Origin: Pseudomonas jinjuensis
Lineage (GTDB): Bacteria; Pseudomonadota; Gammaproteobacteria; Pseudomonadales; Pseudomonadaceae
NCBI RefSeq assembly: GCF_900103845.1
Contig: NZ_FNIJ01000023.1
Location: 1-64,000 of the forward strand
Length of the DNA stretch: 64,000 bases
Direction: 5' to 3'
Shown: positions 28,400 through 41,500 of the stretch, in pieces
Numbering within the stretch: the stretch's first letter is position 1
Layout of the letters: every line of letters begins with the position of its first letter
The notes under the pieces: model-generated
The model's database searches: none
The model's input: only the letters and a program-made list of their open reading frames with translations
What the model was told of the DNA's origin: nothing
Program-made: the position numbers and the translations under genes

Positions 28400-29119
28400 A
28401 TGAACCGTCCCAGCGGCCGTGCCGCCGACCAGCTGCGCCCCATCCGTATCACCCGCCACTACACCAAGCATGCCGAAGGTTCGGTGCTGGTCGAATTCGG
28501 GGATACCAAGGTGATCTGCACCGTCAGCGCCGAGGCGGGAGTCCCGCGCTTCCTCAAGGGCCAGGGCCAGGGCTGGCTGACCGCCGAGTACGGCATGCTG
28601 CCGCGCTCCACCGGCGAGCGTAACCAGCGCGAGGCCAGCCGCGGCAAGCAGGGCGGGCGCACCCTGGAAATCCAGCGCCTGATCGGCCGCTCCCTGCGCG
28701 CGGCGCTGGACCTGACCAAGCTCGGCGAGAACACCCTGTACGTCGACTGCGACGTGATCCAGGCCGACGGCGGCACCCGCACCGCCTCGATCACCGGCGC
28801 CACCGTGGCGCTGATCGACGCGCTGAGCGTGCTGAAGAAGCGCGGCGCGCTGAAGGGCAATCCGCTCAGGCAACTGGTCGCCGCGGTTTCCGTGGGCATC
28901 TACAACGGCGTGCCGGTGCTCGACCTCGACTATATCGAGGACTCCGCCGCGGAAACCGATCTCAACGTGGTGATGACCGACGCCGGCGGCTTCATCGAGG
29001 TGCAGGGCACCGCCGAGGGCACGCCCTTCCAGCCCACCGAGCTGAACGCCATGCTGGAACTGGCGCAGCAGGGCCTGCGCGAGCTGTTCGAACTGCAGCG
29101 CGCGGCGCTGGCCGACTGA
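28400..29119 (+). CDS. rph: Rph, RNase PH
   Basis: Phosphate-dependent 3'-5' exoribonuclease that trims tRNA precursors. The 239 residues match the family, starting [15 protein letters not shown]. Key features: [12 protein letters not shown] and the phosphate site [19 protein letters not shown]. The ATG at 28400 is chosen for the family start. It is divergent from yicC, the usual arrangement in pseudomonads. Confidence 0.97.
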   Translation: MNRPSGRAADQLRPIRITRHYTKHAEGSVLVEFGDTKVICTVSAEAGVPRFLKGQGQGWLTAEYGMLPRSTGERNQREASRGKQGGRTLEIQRLIGRSLRAALDLTKLGENTLYVDCDVIQADGGTRTASITGATVALIDALSVLKKRGALKGNPLRQLVAAVSVGIYNGVPVLDLDYIEDSAAETDLNVVMTDAGGFIEVQGTAEGTPFQPTELNAMLELAQQGLRELFELQRAALAD

Positions 29120-29141
29120 AGCGACCGAACGAGGAGCGGCG

Positions 29142-29513
29142 ATGATCGACGACGCGCAAGTCCCGCAGACGCAACCGAGCCAGACGGCGCGGCAATGGGC
29201 GATGTTCTGCCACTTCGCCGCCTTCCTCGGCCTGGTGTTCCCCTTCGGCAACCTGCTCGGCCCGCTGATCGTCTGGCAGGTCAAGCGCGAGGCCGATCCC
29301 TACATCGACCAGCAGGGCAAGGAGGCGGTGAACTTCCAGATCACCGTCACCCTGGCCATGCTGGTGAGCTGCCTGCTGATGCTGGTGCTGGTCGGCTTCC
29401 TGCTGCTGGCGCTGGTCGGCGCCGGCGCGCTGGTGCTGACCATCATCGCCGGGATCAAGGCCAACGACGGCGTGGCCTACCGCTACCCGTTCACCTGGAG
29501 GGCGCTCAAATAG
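29142..29513 (+). CDS. DUF4870 membrane protein
   Basis: A 123-residue predicted inner-membrane protein with three hydrophobic helices (about 28-48, 66-90, 92-110) and the DUF4870 motif YIDQQGKEAVNFQIT. GAGGAG precedes the ATG. The function is unknown. It is 22 bp after rph and ends at the shared terminator before crc. Confidence 0.88.
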   Translation: MIDDAQVPQTQPSQTARQWAMFCHFAAFLGLVFPFGNLLGPLIVWQVKREADPYIDQQGKEAVNFQITVTLAMLVSCLLMLVLVGFLLLALVGAGALVLTIIAGIKANDGVAYRYPFTWRALK

Positions 29514-29529
29514 GCGTGCCGCGGGAATG

Positions 29530-29557
29530 AAAAAGCCGGCTTGCGAGCCGGCTTTTT
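29530..29557. terminator. bidirectional terminator (DUF4870 / crc)
   Basis: AAAAAGCCGGCT-TGCG-AGCCGGCTTTTTT is a perfect stem flanked by A and T runs, so it can end both converging transcripts. Confidence 0.95.
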
Positions 29558-29571
29558 TCTGCGCGACGAAC

Positions 29572-30351
29572 TCAGATGCTCAGCGTCCAGTCGTAATCGA
29601 CGATCAGCGGCGCATGCTGGGAGAAGCGCGGCTGCCGCGGCAGCTTGGCGTTGCGCACGAAGCGGCGCAGACCCGGCGTCAGCACCTGGTAGTCGAAGCG
29701 CCAGCCGAGGTTGAGCATCTCGGCCTGCTCGCTGTCCGGCCACCAGCTGTACTGGTCGCCTTCGCGGCTGACTTCGCGCAGGGCATCGACGTAGCCCATG
29801 GTGCCGAAGATCTCGTCCATCCAGCCGCGTTCCGGCGCCATGAAGCCGGGCATCTGCTGGCAGTCGCGCCAGTTCTTCACGTCCAGCTTCTGGTGGGCGA
29901 CGTACAGCGACCCGCAGTAGATGTATTCGCGACGCTTGCGCCGCTGCTTGTTCAGGTACTGGGCGAAATCGTCCATGAACTTGAACTTCTGGTTCAGGTT
30001 CTCATCCCCGGCCTGCCCGGTAGGCAGGAGGAGAGCGGCGATACTCACCTTGTCGAAATCGGCTTGCAGGTAGCGCCCGTAACGATCGGCCGTCTCGAAG
30101 CCCAGGCCGCTTATGACGGCCTTGGGTTGCAGACGGCTATAGATTGCGACACCACCCTGGCTGGGTACTTCGGCGTCGCAGGCGTACAGGAAGTAGCCAT
30201 CCAGCTGGTAGGACGGTTCATCCAGATCGAAAGCGGAGGCGCGGGTATCCTGCAAGCAGATCACGTCGGCATTCTGGGCTTGCAGCCAGCTGAGAAGTCC
30301 CCGCTCGGCTGCAGCCTGAATACCATTCACGTTCACACTGATGATCCGCAT
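29572..30351 (-). CDS. crc: Crc, catabolite repression control protein
   Basis: Works with Hfq to block translation of catabolic mRNAs when preferred carbon sources are present; the CrcZ/CrcY RNAs relieve it. The 259 residues match P. aeruginosa Crc and belong to the endonuclease/exonuclease/phosphatase fold (MRIISVNVNGIQAA; VICLQDTRA). It is not an active nuclease by published work on the family. It is divergent from pyrE, 82 bp apart. None of the CrcZ/CrcY-type RNAs was identified in this window. Confidence 0.96.
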   Translation of the reverse strand: MRIISVNVNGIQAAAERGLLSWLQAQNADVICLQDTRASAFDLDEPSYQLDGYFLYACDAEVPSQGGVAIYSRLQPKAVISGLGFETADRYGRYLQADFDKVSIAALLLPTGQAGDENLNQKFKFMDDFAQYLNKQRRKRREYIYCGSLYVAHQKLDVKNWRDCQQMPGFMAPERGWMDEIFGTMGYVDALREVSREGDQYSWWPDSEQAEMLNLGWRFDYQVLTPGLRRFVRNAKLPRQPRFSQHAPLIVDYDWTLSI

Positions 30352-30433
30352 AAATGGCCCCCAAAATCACGTGTGTGTATGATACCCGAGCTCAAACGGT
30401 TTAGCTAAATTCATACCGGCCGGTTCTATCCCC

Positions 30434-31075
30434 ATGCAGGCATATCAACGCGAATTCATTCGTTTCGCCATCGAGCGCGGTGTTCTGCGCTTCGGCGAAT
30501 TCACTCTCAAGTCCGGGCGCACCAGCCCCTACTTCTTCAATGCCGGCCTGTTCAACACGGGCCTCGCGCTGGCGCAGCTGGGACGCTTCTACGCTTCCGC
30601 TATCGTCGACAGCGGCATTTCCTTCGACGTGCTGTTCGGCCCCGCCTACAAGGGCATTCCGCTGGCGGCCACCACAGCCGTGGCGCTGGCCGAGCAGCAT
30701 GGCCGCGACGTGCCCTGGTGCTTCAACCGCAAGGAAGCCAAGGACCATGGCGAAGGCGGCACCCTGGTCGGCTCGCCGCTGCAGGGCGACGTGCTGATCA
30801 TCGATGACGTGATCACCGCCGGCACCGCGATCCGCGAAGTCATGCAGATCATCGACGCGCAGGGCGCCAAGGCCGCCGGCGTGCTGATCGCGCTGAACCG
30901 CCAGGAGCGCGGCAAGGGCGAGCTGTCGGCGATCCAGGAAGTCGAACGCGACTTCGGCATGCCGGTGGTGAGTATCGTGTCGCTGGAGCAGGTGCTTGAA
31001 TATCTGGCAGGCGATGCCGAGCTGAAGCGCCACCTGCCGGCGGTGGAAGCCTATCGCGCGCAGTACGGCATCTAA
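30434..31075 (+). CDS. pyrE: PyrE, orotate phosphoribosyltransferase
   Basis: Joins orotate and PRPP to make orotidine 5'-phosphate in pyrimidine synthesis. The 213 residues show the PRPP-binding motif [13 protein letters not shown] and the catalytic loop Lys region ([13 protein letters not shown]). The start [18 protein letters not shown] is conserved. It is divergent from crc. Confidence 0.97.
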   Translation: MQAYQREFIRFAIERGVLRFGEFTLKSGRTSPYFFNAGLFNTGLALAQLGRFYASAIVDSGISFDVLFGPAYKGIPLAATTAVALAEQHGRDVPWCFNRKEAKDHGEGGTLVGSPLQGDVLIIDDVITAGTAIREVMQIIDAQGAKAAGVLIALNRQERGKGELSAIQEVERDFGMPVVSIVSLEQVLEYLAGDAELKRHLPAVEAYRAQYGI

Positions 31076-31102
31076 TCGCAACCGGGACAGGGGTGTCTGG
31101 GC

Positions 31103-31729
31103 ATGGTCAAGCGGGGTGCTTTCGGTTACCGGTTCTGGCTGGGCCTGCTGGGCTCCGGCCTGACCTGCGCTGCGCTCGCCGCCGGTCCGGCTGCCAGTGG
31201 CCCTGTCGAGCTGTACCGCTACGTCAATGACAAGGGCGTGACCGTCATCGACCGCCTCGGCGTGCCGCCGCAGTACATCGGCAAGGGCTACGAGGTGCTC
31301 AACGAGCAGGGGCGGGTGATCCGCACCGTGCCGCCGGCGCCCACCGCGGAAGAGCGCGCCCGGCGCAAGGCCGAGGCCGCCCAGGCCAGTACCGATGCAC
31401 AACTGCTGCGGCTGTACACCAGCGTCGAGGACGTCGACCGCGCCCGCGAGCGCAAGCTGTCCGAGCTGGATGGCCTGAGCAGCGTCGCCCGCGGCAACCT
31501 GCAATCGGTGAAGACCCAGCAGGTCAACCTGCAGTCCCAGGCCGCCGAACAGGAACGCGCCGGACGGCAGGTGCCGGATCAGTTGATCGACCAGCTGAAC
31601 AGCCTGAAGTCGGAAGAGAAGCGCCTGTTGCAGGACATCCAGCACTACCAGCGCTTGCGCACCCGGACCAGCGCGTCCTTCGATGCCGATCGCGCACGCC
31701 TGGTGCAACTGCTCGGCGAGTCGCGCTGA
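31103..31729 (+). CDS. Exported DUF4124 protein with coiled coil
   Basis: A 208-residue protein with a signal peptide (about residues 1-27), a DUF4124 domain (VELYRYVNDKGVTVIDRLGVP) and a charged region with heptad-like Leu/Glu/Gln spacing (about 95-195) that looks like a coiled coil. The same short DUF4124 domain starts the M23 protein at 7,465. Function unknown; periplasmic location inferred. It is 27 bp after pyrE, and its stop is 3 bp from that of the converging thioesterase. Confidence 0.85.
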   Translation: MVKRGAFGYRFWLGLLGSGLTCAALAAGPAASGPVELYRYVNDKGVTVIDRLGVPPQYIGKGYEVLNEQGRVIRTVPPAPTAEERARRKAEAAQASTDAQLLRLYTSVEDVDRARERKLSELDGLSSVARGNLQSVKTQQVNLQSQAAEQERAGRQVPDQLIDQLNSLKSEEKRLLQDIQHYQRLRTRTSASFDADRARLVQLLGESR

Positions 31730-31732
31730 GCC

Positions 31733-32176
31733 TCACCCGGCCGGCAGGTTCTTCTCGAAAGATTCGATGCGCGTGCGCAGCCATTCCGGCAGGAGCTGGC
31801 TGCGGCGGCCCTCGCCGGCATACGCATAGACCAGTTCGCCGCGCGTCAGCGACTGTTCCTCGCACCAGATGCCGATCTCGAAGGTCATGCTGCTGCGGCC
31901 CAGGCGGGCTACCCGCACGCCGATCTCCAGCCAGTCGTCGTAGCGCGCCGGGGCCAGGTATTCGAGGGTGGTCTTCACCGCGAACAGGTCGCCGCCGCCG
32001 CGCAGCAGGTCGGCCGGATAGCGGATGTCCAGGTGCCGGTAGTATTCGGTGGTGGCTACGTCGGCGTAGCTCAGGTAGTTGCCGTTGAAGACGATCCCTT
32101 GCGGATCGACCTCCGACCAGCGCACGCGCAGGCCGTGGAAGAAAGCGAAATCGCTGCGTTGCGGAACGGACGTCAT
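31733..32176 (-). CDS. YbgC/FadM-type acyl-CoA thioesterase
   Basis: Predicted hotdog-fold thioesterase of 147 residues, hydrolysing acyl-CoA. The active-site Asp is in WSEVDPQGIVFNGNYLSYAD, the family signature. GGAGG precedes the ATG. It is last after argB on the minus strand but separated from it by a strong hairpin. The preferred acyl chain cannot be told from sequence. Confidence 0.9.
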   Translation of the reverse strand: MTSVPQRSDFAFFHGLRVRWSEVDPQGIVFNGNYLSYADVATTEYYRHLDIRYPADLLRGGGDLFAVKTTLEYLAPARYDDWLEIGVRVARLGRSSMTFEIGIWCEEQSLTRGELVYAYAGEGRRSQLLPEWLRTRIESFEKNLPAG

Positions 32177-32197
32177 GCTCGCCTCCGGAAGAGACCG

Positions 32198-32224
32198 GCC
32201 GCCACGGCGCGGGGCCGTGGCGGC
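32198..32224. terminator. hairpin after argB
   Basis: A perfect 11-bp stem, GCCGCCACGGC (32198-32208) and GCCGTGGCGGC (32214-32224), with a 5-base loop lies 7 bp after the argB stop. On the minus strand it is followed by only a weak U-rich run (GGTCTCTTCC). It probably ends or stabilises the coaBC-dut-algC-argB mRNA. Confidence 0.7.
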
Positions 32225-32231
32225 TGGCGGA

Positions 32232-35761
<3,530 letters not shown>

Positions 35762-35797
35762 GCAACGTCTCCTCGGCGATTCATCCTGAAGTCGGCG

Positions 35798-36253
35798 TCA
35801 GTGGCTGCCCGAATGCCCGAAACCACCGGCGCCGCGCTGGCTTTCGTCGAAGCTGTCGACCAGCTCGAAATGCGCCTGCACCACCGGCACCAGAACCAGC
35901 TGGGCGATGCGCTCGCCGACGGCGATGGTGAACGGGGTCTGGCCGCGGTTCCAGCAGGACACCATCAGCTCGCCCTGGTAGTCCGAGTCGATCAGCCCGA
36001 CCAGGTTGCCCAGCACCACGCCGTGCTTGTGGCCCAGGCCGGAGCGCGGCAGGACCAGCGCGGCCAGGTTCGGGTCGGCGATATGGATGGACAGGCCGGT
36101 GGGGATCAGCAGGGTCTGGCCCGGCTCGAGGACGGTGTCCTCCTTGAGCATGGCGCGCAGGTCGAGGCCGGCGGAGCCGGGCGTGGCGTACTGCGGCAGG
36201 GGGAATTCCGCGCCGATGCGCGGATCGAGGATCTTGGCTTGCAGTGAATGCAT
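35798..36253 (-). CDS. dut: Dut, dUTP diphosphatase
   Basis: Hydrolyses dUTP to dUMP, keeping uracil out of DNA and feeding thymidylate synthesis. The 151 residues show dUTPase motifs: [30 protein letters not shown], the ERIAQLV segment and the C-terminal P-loop-like [10 protein letters not shown]. It is 7 bp after coaBC. Confidence 0.97.
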   Translation of the reverse strand: MHSLQAKILDPRIGAEFPLPQYATPGSAGLDLRAMLKEDTVLEPGQTLLIPTGLSIHIADPNLAALVLPRSGLGHKHGVVLGNLVGLIDSDYQGELMVSCWNRGQTPFTIAVGERIAQLVLVPVVQAHFELVDSFDESQRGAGGFGHSGSH

Positions 36254-36260
36254 CGGGTTC

Positions 36261-37469
36261 TCAGTGCTGTTGGCGGCGTTCGGCGATGAAGGCGATCAGC
36301 TGGCGGGCGATCTTGCCCTTGCTGGTCTGGGCGAAGCTGGTTTCGTGCAGCTCGCGGTCGATCACGGTGATCGCGTTCTCTTCGCTATTGAAGCCGATCG
36401 AGGGGTTGGCCACGTCGTTGGCGACGATCAGGTCGAGGTTCTTGTCCTTCAGCTTGCGCGCGGCGTACTGCAGGAGGTTCTCGGTTTCCGCGGCGAAGCC
36501 GACGCTGAATGGCCGGTCGCTGCGCTGCGCCAGGGTGGCGAGGATGTCCGGGTTGCGCACCAGCTGCAGCAGCAGGCCGTCGCCGGTGGTGGGGTCCTTC
36601 TTCAGCTTCTGCTCGGCGATCACTTCCGGGCGGTAGTCGGCGACGGCGGCGGCGGCGATGAGGATGTCGGCCGGCATCGCGGCCTCGCAGGCGGCGAGCA
36701 TGTCGCGGGCGCTGACCACGTCGACGCGGGCGACCCGGTCCGGCGTCGGCAGGTGCACCGGGCCGGTCACCAGGGTCACGCGGGCGCCGGCTTCGGCGGC
36801 GGCCTCGGCGAGGGCGAAGCCCATCTTGCCGGAGCTGTGGTTGGTGATGTAGCGCACCGGATCGATGTTTTCCTGGGTCGGGCCGGCGGTGATCAGGATG
36901 TGCTGGCCGGTCAGGCTCTGGAACTGGAAGCAGTCGGCGGCCCGCTGGGCCAGCTCCTCTGCCTCCAGCATGCGCCCCGGACCGACGTCGCCGCAGGCCT
37001 GGCTGCCGGCAGCGGGACCGAAGAAGTGCATGCCGCGGCCGCGCAGCAGCTCGGCGTTGGACTGGGTGGCCGGGTCGCGCCACATCGCCTGGTTCATCGC
37101 CGGGGCGAGGGCGACCTGGGCGTCGGTGGCCAGCACCAGGGTGGTCAGCAGGTCGTTGGCGATGCCCTGGGCCAGGCGCGCCATGACGTCGGCGGTGGCC
37201 GGGGCGATCAGCACCAGGTCGGCCCAGCGGGCCAGTTCGATGTGGCCCATGGCCGCTTCGGCGGCGGGGTCGAGCAGGTCCATGTGCACCGGGTGGCCGG
37301 ACAGGGCCTGCATGGTCAGGGGAGTGATGAATTCACGCCCGCCCTGGGTCATCACGACGCGGACTTCGGCGCCCAGGTCGCGCAGGCGGCGGACCAGTTC
37401 GGCGCTCTTGTAGGCGGCGATACCGCCACCCACACCCAGGACGATGCGTTTCTTGTACAGCCGCAGCAT
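36261..37469 (-). CDS. coaBC: CoaBC, bifunctional phosphopantothenoylcysteine decarboxylase/synthetase
   Basis: Adds cysteine to 4'-phosphopantothenate (CTP-dependent) and decarboxylates the product in coenzyme A synthesis. The 402 residues have an N-terminal CoaC flavoprotein domain with catalytic His76 ([11 protein letters not shown]) and Cys159 ([13 protein letters not shown]), and a C-terminal CoaB domain starting with [13 protein letters not shown]. The start at 37469 gives [20 protein letters not shown]; its ribosome site is weak. It heads the coaBC-dut-algC-argB run and is divergent from radC. Confidence 0.97.
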   Translation of the reverse strand: MLRLYKKRIVLGVGGGIAAYKSAELVRRLRDLGAEVRVVMTQGGREFITPLTMQALSGHPVHMDLLDPAAEAAMGHIELARWADLVLIAPATADVMARLAQGIANDLLTTLVLATDAQVALAPAMNQAMWRDPATQSNAELLRGRGMHFFGPAAGSQACGDVGPGRMLEAEELAQRAADCFQFQSLTGQHILITAGPTQENIDPVRYITNHSSGKMGFALAEAAAEAGARVTLVTGPVHLPTPDRVARVDVVSARDMLAACEAAMPADILIAAAAVADYRPEVIAEQKLKKDPTTGDGLLLQLVRNPDILATLAQRSDRPFSVGFAAETENLLQYAARKLKDKNLDLIVANDVANPSIGFNSEENAITVIDRELHETSFAQTSKGKIARQLIAFIAERRQQH

Positions 37470-37723
37470 AGGCCTGCCTTAATCAGAAATTGGACGACAC
37501 GCGAAAACCTGGCGATGTTGCGTCAAAGATGGCCTGGATGCTGTTAGACAAACGTAAACGCCGCGCCCCACCGTCTTTGTCCTGCCGCATCCCGCTGGGA
37601 GATTTTTCCCACAGAACCTGAGGCCGAAGGCGTTTCCCCAGGCCGCAAGCCGCGCAAAAAGGATGGGCTAAGATAGCACAGCGCCCGCACGGGAACAGCG
37701 GGCCGGCTCGACTGGGAGGTCCT

Positions 37724-38398
37724 GTGAGCATTCGTGAATGGCCCGCGGCGGAGCGCCCGCGGGAGAAGCTGCTGGAACGCGGTGCGGCGAGCCTGAGCGA
37801 CGCCGAACTGCTGGCGATCTTCCTGCGCACCGGGGTGGCCGGCTGCAGCGCGGTGGAACTGGCGCGGCGCCTGCTGCAGGAGTTCGGCAGCCTGCGTGCG
37901 CTACTGGAGGCCGACCTGGCCTCGTTCGGCAGCCATCTCGGCCTCGGCCCGGCCAAGTACGCGCAGTTGCAGGCGGTGCTGGAAATGGCCCGTCGTCACC
38001 TCGCCGAGCAGCTGCGCCGCGACTCCGCCCTGGAAAGCCCGCAGGCGGTGCGCGACTACCTCAAGGCGCGCCTGCGCCACGAGCCACACGAGGTGTTCGC
38101 CTGCCTGTTCCTCGACAGCCGGCACCGGGTGCTGGCCTTCGAGGTGCTGTTCCACGGCTCCATCGACGGCGCCAGCGTCTACCCGCGCCAGGTGGTCAAG
38201 CGCGCCCTGGCGCACAACGCGGCGGCGCTGATCCTCACCCATAACCACCCCTCCGGCGTGGCCGAACCGAGCCAGGCCGACCGTGCGCTGACCCAGCGGA
38301 TGAAGGATGCGCTGGCGCTGGTGGACGTGCGGGTGCTCGACCATTTCATCGTCGGCGACGGCGAGCCGCTGTCGATGGCCGAGCATGGCTGGATGTGA
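37724..38398 (+). CDS. radC: RadC family JAMM/MPN protein
   Basis: A 224-residue RadC/YeeS family protein. The JAMM metal motif [14 protein letters not shown] is complete. The N-terminal half has a helix-hairpin-helix-like UPF0758 domain. Despite its name, a role in DNA repair is not established for the family. GTG start with GGGAGGT before it; a -10-like TAAGAT lies at 37669-37674. It is divergent from coaBC, as in most proteobacteria. Confidence 0.92.
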   Translation: MSIREWPAAERPREKLLERGAASLSDAELLAIFLRTGVAGCSAVELARRLLQEFGSLRALLEADLASFGSHLGLGPAKYAQLQAVLEMARRHLAEQLRRDSALESPQAVRDYLKARLRHEPHEVFACLFLDSRHRVLAFEVLFHGSIDGASVYPRQVVKRALAHNAAALILTHNHPSGVAEPSQADRALTQRMKDALALVDVRVLDHFIVGDGEPLSMAEHGWM

Positions 38399-38411
38399 GG
38401 CGGGCTCTCAT

Positions 38412-38438
38412 CGTTCCCAGGCTCCCGCGTGGGAACGC
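38412..38438. repeat. GTTCCCA palindrome
   Basis: CGTTCCCAGGCTCCCGCGTGGGAACGC is a palindromic element (GTTCCCA / TGGGAAC arms). A related one, GTTCCCGCGCGGGAGCGTGG followed by GAACC, is at 57,760. A short second hairpin (GGACGCTCCAGCGTCC, 38,445-38,460) follows. It lies 14 bp after radC. Confidence 0.8.
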
Positions 38439-38471
38439 ATCCGTGGACGCTCCAGCGTCCCAGCGCGGGTA

Positions 38472-38557
38472 CGTAGGGTGGATCACGCTCCATCGATCCA
38501 CCACGGCCGCGCAGGCGGCCCCGCAATGGTGGATGGAAGAGCGCCATCCACCCTACG
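38472..38557. repeat. GGTGGAT inverted-repeat element, copy 3
   Basis: An 86-bp element with arms CGTAGGGTGGATCACGCTCC and GCGCCATCCACCCTACG, very close to copy 2 at 22,804 except in the centre (CGGCCGCGCAGGCGGCCCCG). Homology runs on to within a few bases of the peptide-binding protein stop codon. It sits between converging genes. Confidence 0.9.
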
Positions 38558-38576
38558 TTTCGCTGGCCCCCTGTGT

Positions 38577-40154
38577 TCAGCGCGACAGGCTGACCCTGGA
38601 GAAATCCTGCCGGCCGAACGGATTGACCGCATAGCCGCCCACTTCCTTGCGCAGCAGGGCGAAGGCGGTGGGATGCGCCAGCGGCAGCCACAGCGCCTGG
38701 TCGTGGATGATCTGCTGGGCCTGGCGGTACAGCGCGCTGCGCTTGCCCTGGTCGGCGATGCCCTTGGCCTGGGCGATCAGGCCGTCCAGCTTCTCGTCGC
38801 AATAACGTGCGAAGTTCAGCCCGGATTTCACGCTGGCGCAGGAAAACTGCGGGGTGAGGAAGTTGTCCGGATCGCCGTTGTCGCCGGCCCAGCCCATGAA
38901 CAGCAGGTCGTGCTCGCCGGCCTTGGCACGGCGGATCAGCTCGCCCCATTCGATCACCCGGATCTCCGCCTGGATGCCGATCTTCGCCAGGTCGGCCTGC
39001 AGCATCTGCGCGCCCTGGCTCGGATTGGGGTTGAGCAGGCTGCCGGAGGGGCGGGTCCAGATGGTCGTCTTGAAGCCGTCCTTTAATCCGGCCTCGCTCA
39101 GCAGTGCCCTGGCCTTGGCGAGGTCCTGCGGATAGCCGGGGATGTCCTTGGCGTAGCTCCAGGTGTTCGGCGGGTAGACGCCGTCGGCGGCGATGGCGCT
39201 GTCGCCGAACACCGCCTGCAGGTAGCTGCGCTTGTCGAAGGCGAGGTTGATCGCCTGGCGCACCCCGGGGTTGTCCAGCGGTGCGTGCTGGCTGTTGATG
39301 CCGACGAAGGCGGTCATGAAGGCCGGGGTCTGCTCGATCTTCAGGTTGCCGTCCTGGCGCGCGCTTTCCACGTCCAGGGGTTTCGGTGACAGGGCGATCT
39401 GGCACTCGCCGCGCTTGAGCTTCTGCAGGCGCACGCTGGCGTCCGGAGTGATGGCGAACACCAGGTTATCCACAGCCGGTTTCCCGCCGAAGTAGTCGGG
39501 GTTGGCGGCGTAGCGCACCACGGCGTCCTTCTGGAAGCGGCGGAACACGAAGGGACCGCTGCCGATCGGCTGGGCATTGAGCTTCTCCGGCGTGCCGGCC
39601 TTCATCAACTGGTCGGCGTACTCGGCGGAATAAATAGAAGCGAAGCCCATGCTCAGCATCGGCAGGAAGGTGGCGTCCGGGTGATCGAGGACGAAGCGCA
39701 CGCGCAGGTCGTCGACCTTCTCGACGGCCTTGACCAGCGCCGGCAGCTGCATCGACTGGGCGTGGGGGAAACCGCTCTTGGCGACCTTGTGCCAGGGCTG
39801 CGCCGGGTCGAGCATGCGCTGGAAGCTGAACAGCACGTCGTCTGCATTCAGCGTGCGGCCTGGCTTGAAGTAGTCGGTGTGGTGGAATTTCACCCCGCCG
39901 CGCAGCTGGAAGTCGTAGGTCAGGCCGTCGGCCGAGATGCTCCAGCTCTCCGCCAGGCCGGGCACGACCTCGCCGCGGCCGGCGTCGAATTCCACCAGGC
40001 GGTTCATCAGCACGTCCGCCGAGGCGTTGGTGGTGGTCAGCGAGTTGTACTGGACCACGTCGAAGCCTTCCGGACTGGCTTCGGTGCAGACGCTGAGGGT
40101 GGCGGCGCTGGCCAGCGCAGGGCTGAGCAGGGCGGCGAGAAGGGCGAGACGCAT
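38577..40154 (-). CDS. Periplasmic peptide-binding protein of an ABC transporter (SBP_bac_5)
   Basis: A 525-residue dipeptide/oligopeptide-binding protein of the DppA/OppA type, with a signal peptide to about Ala20. SBP family 5 segments are visible: YDFQLRGGVKFHHTDY near the N-terminal third, and AINLAFDKRSYL. No permease or ATPase genes flank it, so it must be an orphan binding protein that shares a transporter encoded elsewhere. In P. aeruginosa several such orphan DppA-type proteins feed one Dpp permease; that this is one is an inference. The start at 40154 gives a clean signal peptide. Confidence 0.9.
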   Translation of the reverse strand: MRLALLAALLSPALASAATLSVCTEASPEGFDVVQYNSLTTTNASADVLMNRLVEFDAGRGEVVPGLAESWSISADGLTYDFQLRGGVKFHHTDYFKPGRTLNADDVLFSFQRMLDPAQPWHKVAKSGFPHAQSMQLPALVKAVEKVDDLRVRFVLDHPDATFLPMLSMGFASIYSAEYADQLMKAGTPEKLNAQPIGSGPFVFRRFQKDAVVRYAANPDYFGGKPAVDNLVFAITPDASVRLQKLKRGECQIALSPKPLDVESARQDGNLKIEQTPAFMTAFVGINSQHAPLDNPGVRQAINLAFDKRSYLQAVFGDSAIAADGVYPPNTWSYAKDIPGYPQDLAKARALLSEAGLKDGFKTTIWTRPSGSLLNPNPSQGAQMLQADLAKIGIQAEIRVIEWGELIRRAKAGEHDLLFMGWAGDNGDPDNFLTPQFSCASVKSGLNFARYCDEKLDGLIAQAKGIADQGKRSALYRQAQQIIHDQALWLPLAHPTAFALLRKEVGGYAVNPFGRQDFSRVSLSR

Positions 40155-40344
40155 GACGGACTCCGAGCGGGGTGACAGAATGCCCATCCGGCAGGCTGGG
40201 CGGGGTCATGCAAGACCGTTGTCGGCCTTGAGCGCCTTACCCTAGACCATGGGGCCGGCGCGGACAACGGCGAAAATCGACGAACGGCAGGCGTGGCGCG
40301 GCCCGCAGCTCCGCGGTCGGCATCCGTTCGGAGCGCTCCCGGCC

Positions 40345-40374
40345 TTGCGGCGGCAATGGCGTTTCTGATATAAA
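40345..40374 (+). promoter_or_regulatory. probable rpmB promoter
   Basis: TTGCGG (40345-40350) and TATAAA (40369-40374) are separated by 18 bp, a good sigma-70 pair. It predicts a leader of about 140 nt before rpmB. A hairpin CCAACCC-ATGCC-GGGTTGG lies at 40,478-40,496, close to the start codon. This is the only clear signal in the 368-bp gap. Confidence 0.6.
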
Positions 40375-40522
40375 GCTGCGCTCTTTTCTGGGGCCACGCC
40401 GTTCCTGCCGGATTTCAGCTGGCAGCGAGGCGGGTAAGACCCGGGGGAATCGAGAATCCAATACAGAGTTTAAGCAGCCAACCCATGCCGGGTTGGGCAT
40501 GTGGTTTATAGAGGGCTGAGCC

Positions 40523-40759
40523 ATGTCGAGAGTTTGCCAAGTGACCGGTAAGGGTCCGGTTACCGGGAACAACATTTCCCACGCACACAACAAAACCCGT
40601 CGCCGTTTCCTGCCGAACCTGCAGTACCATCGTTTCTGGGTCGAGTCCGAGAAGCGCTTCGTGCGTCTGCGTGTTTCCGCTAAAGGCATGCGCATCATCG
40701 ACAAGCGCGGCATCGACGCGGTCCTGACCGACCTGCGCGCCCGCGGCGAAAAATTCTGA
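40523..40759 (+). CDS. rpmB: RpmB, ribosomal protein L28
   Basis: A 78-residue 50S subunit protein starting [17 protein letters not shown]. It is of the single N-terminal cysteine type. It is 10 bp before rpmG, the conserved L28-L33 operon. Confidence 0.98.
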   Translation: MSRVCQVTGKGPVTGNNISHAHNKTRRRFLPNLQYHRFWVESEKRFVRLRVSAKGMRIIDKRGIDAVLTDLRARGEKF

Positions 40760-40769
40760 GGAGCTAATC

Positions 40770-40925
40770 ATGCGTGAACTGATCCGTCTGGTGTCCAGCG
40801 CCGGTACCGGCCACTTCTACACCACCGACAAGAACAAGCGCACCAAGCCTGAGAAGATCGAGATCAAGAAGTTCGATCCGGTCGTTCGCAAGCACGTGAT
40901 CTACAAGGAAGCCAAGATCAAGTAA
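40770..40925 (+). CDS. rpmG: RpmG, ribosomal protein L33
   Basis: A 51-residue 50S subunit protein ([20 protein letters not shown] to EAKIK). It lacks zinc-binding cysteines, so it is the C-minus form. Translation starts with ATG at 40770, with GAGGAG just before it and the rpmB stop 10 bp upstream. It is very short and easily missed. Confidence 0.97.
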   Translation: MRELIRLVSSAGTGHFYTTDKNKRTKPEKIEIKKFDPVVRKHVIYKEAKIK

Positions 40926-40946
40926 TTGATCCCGGCCCTTGCGAAG

Positions 40947-40971
40947 AAACCCGCCAATCGGCGGGTTTTTT
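40947..40971 (+). terminator. terminator after rpmG
   Basis: AAACCCGCC-AATC-GGCGGGTTTTTT is an intrinsic terminator 22 bp after rpmG. Confidence 0.95.
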
Positions 40972-41033
40972 CTTGCCTGCGATTTGGTTTTGCAGCGGAT
41001 TGCCAGGGAAGAATCCGTAGGGCGGGCTCTGTC

Positions 41034-41396
41034 TCAACTCTTCTGCTCGAAGATCACATAGACCTTGCGGCAGCTCTCCAGCACTTCCCAGGTGCCCTGG
41101 AAACCGGCCGGGATGACGAAGCGGTCGCCGGTGCGCACGGTACGGGCGTTGCCGTCCTGGTCGCGGATCACCGAGACGCCCTGGAGGATCTCGCAGTACT
41201 CATGCTCGGTGTAGTTCACCGTCCACTGCCCCGGCTCGCCTTCCCAGATGCCGGCATTGAACTGGCCGCAAGGGCTGGCGTAGTGGTTGCGCACGCTCTG
41301 CGCCGGGTCGCCCTTGAGGATCTTTTCCGGCGCGGGGCGATAGTGTTCCGGCGCGGTGGCGGCCTGGGCGAAGTCGAGGATCTGGTCGATATTCAT
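41034..41396 (-). CDS. Cupin domain protein
   Basis: A 120-residue small cupin of the (S)-ureidoglycine aminohydrolase-like group (DUF861). Motifs: NYTEHEYCEILQGVSVI (cupin 1) and GDRFVIPAGFQGTWEVLE (cupin 2), which bear one His and a Glu near the usual metal site. The ATG at 41396 has GAGAGG before it. A longer open frame starts upstream at 41576 but the extra N terminus is not protein-like. Divergent from kauB, across a low-GC gap. It may be regulated with amine catabolism; the function is unknown. Confidence 0.85.
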   Translation of the reverse strand: MNIDQILDFAQAATAPEHYRPAPEKILKGDPAQSVRNHYASPCGQFNAGIWEGEPGQWTVNYTEHEYCEILQGVSVIRDQDGNARTVRTGDRFVIPAGFQGTWEVLESCRKVYVIFEQKS

Positions 41397-41500
41397 GGGA
41401 GCCTCTCGTTGTTGTGGATTGTTGGCGAGTACGGTTCGGAGTGGGCAATTTGTCGCCCCTTGAGGCGGGGCGGTCGAGTCTATGTTTGATAAAACGAACG

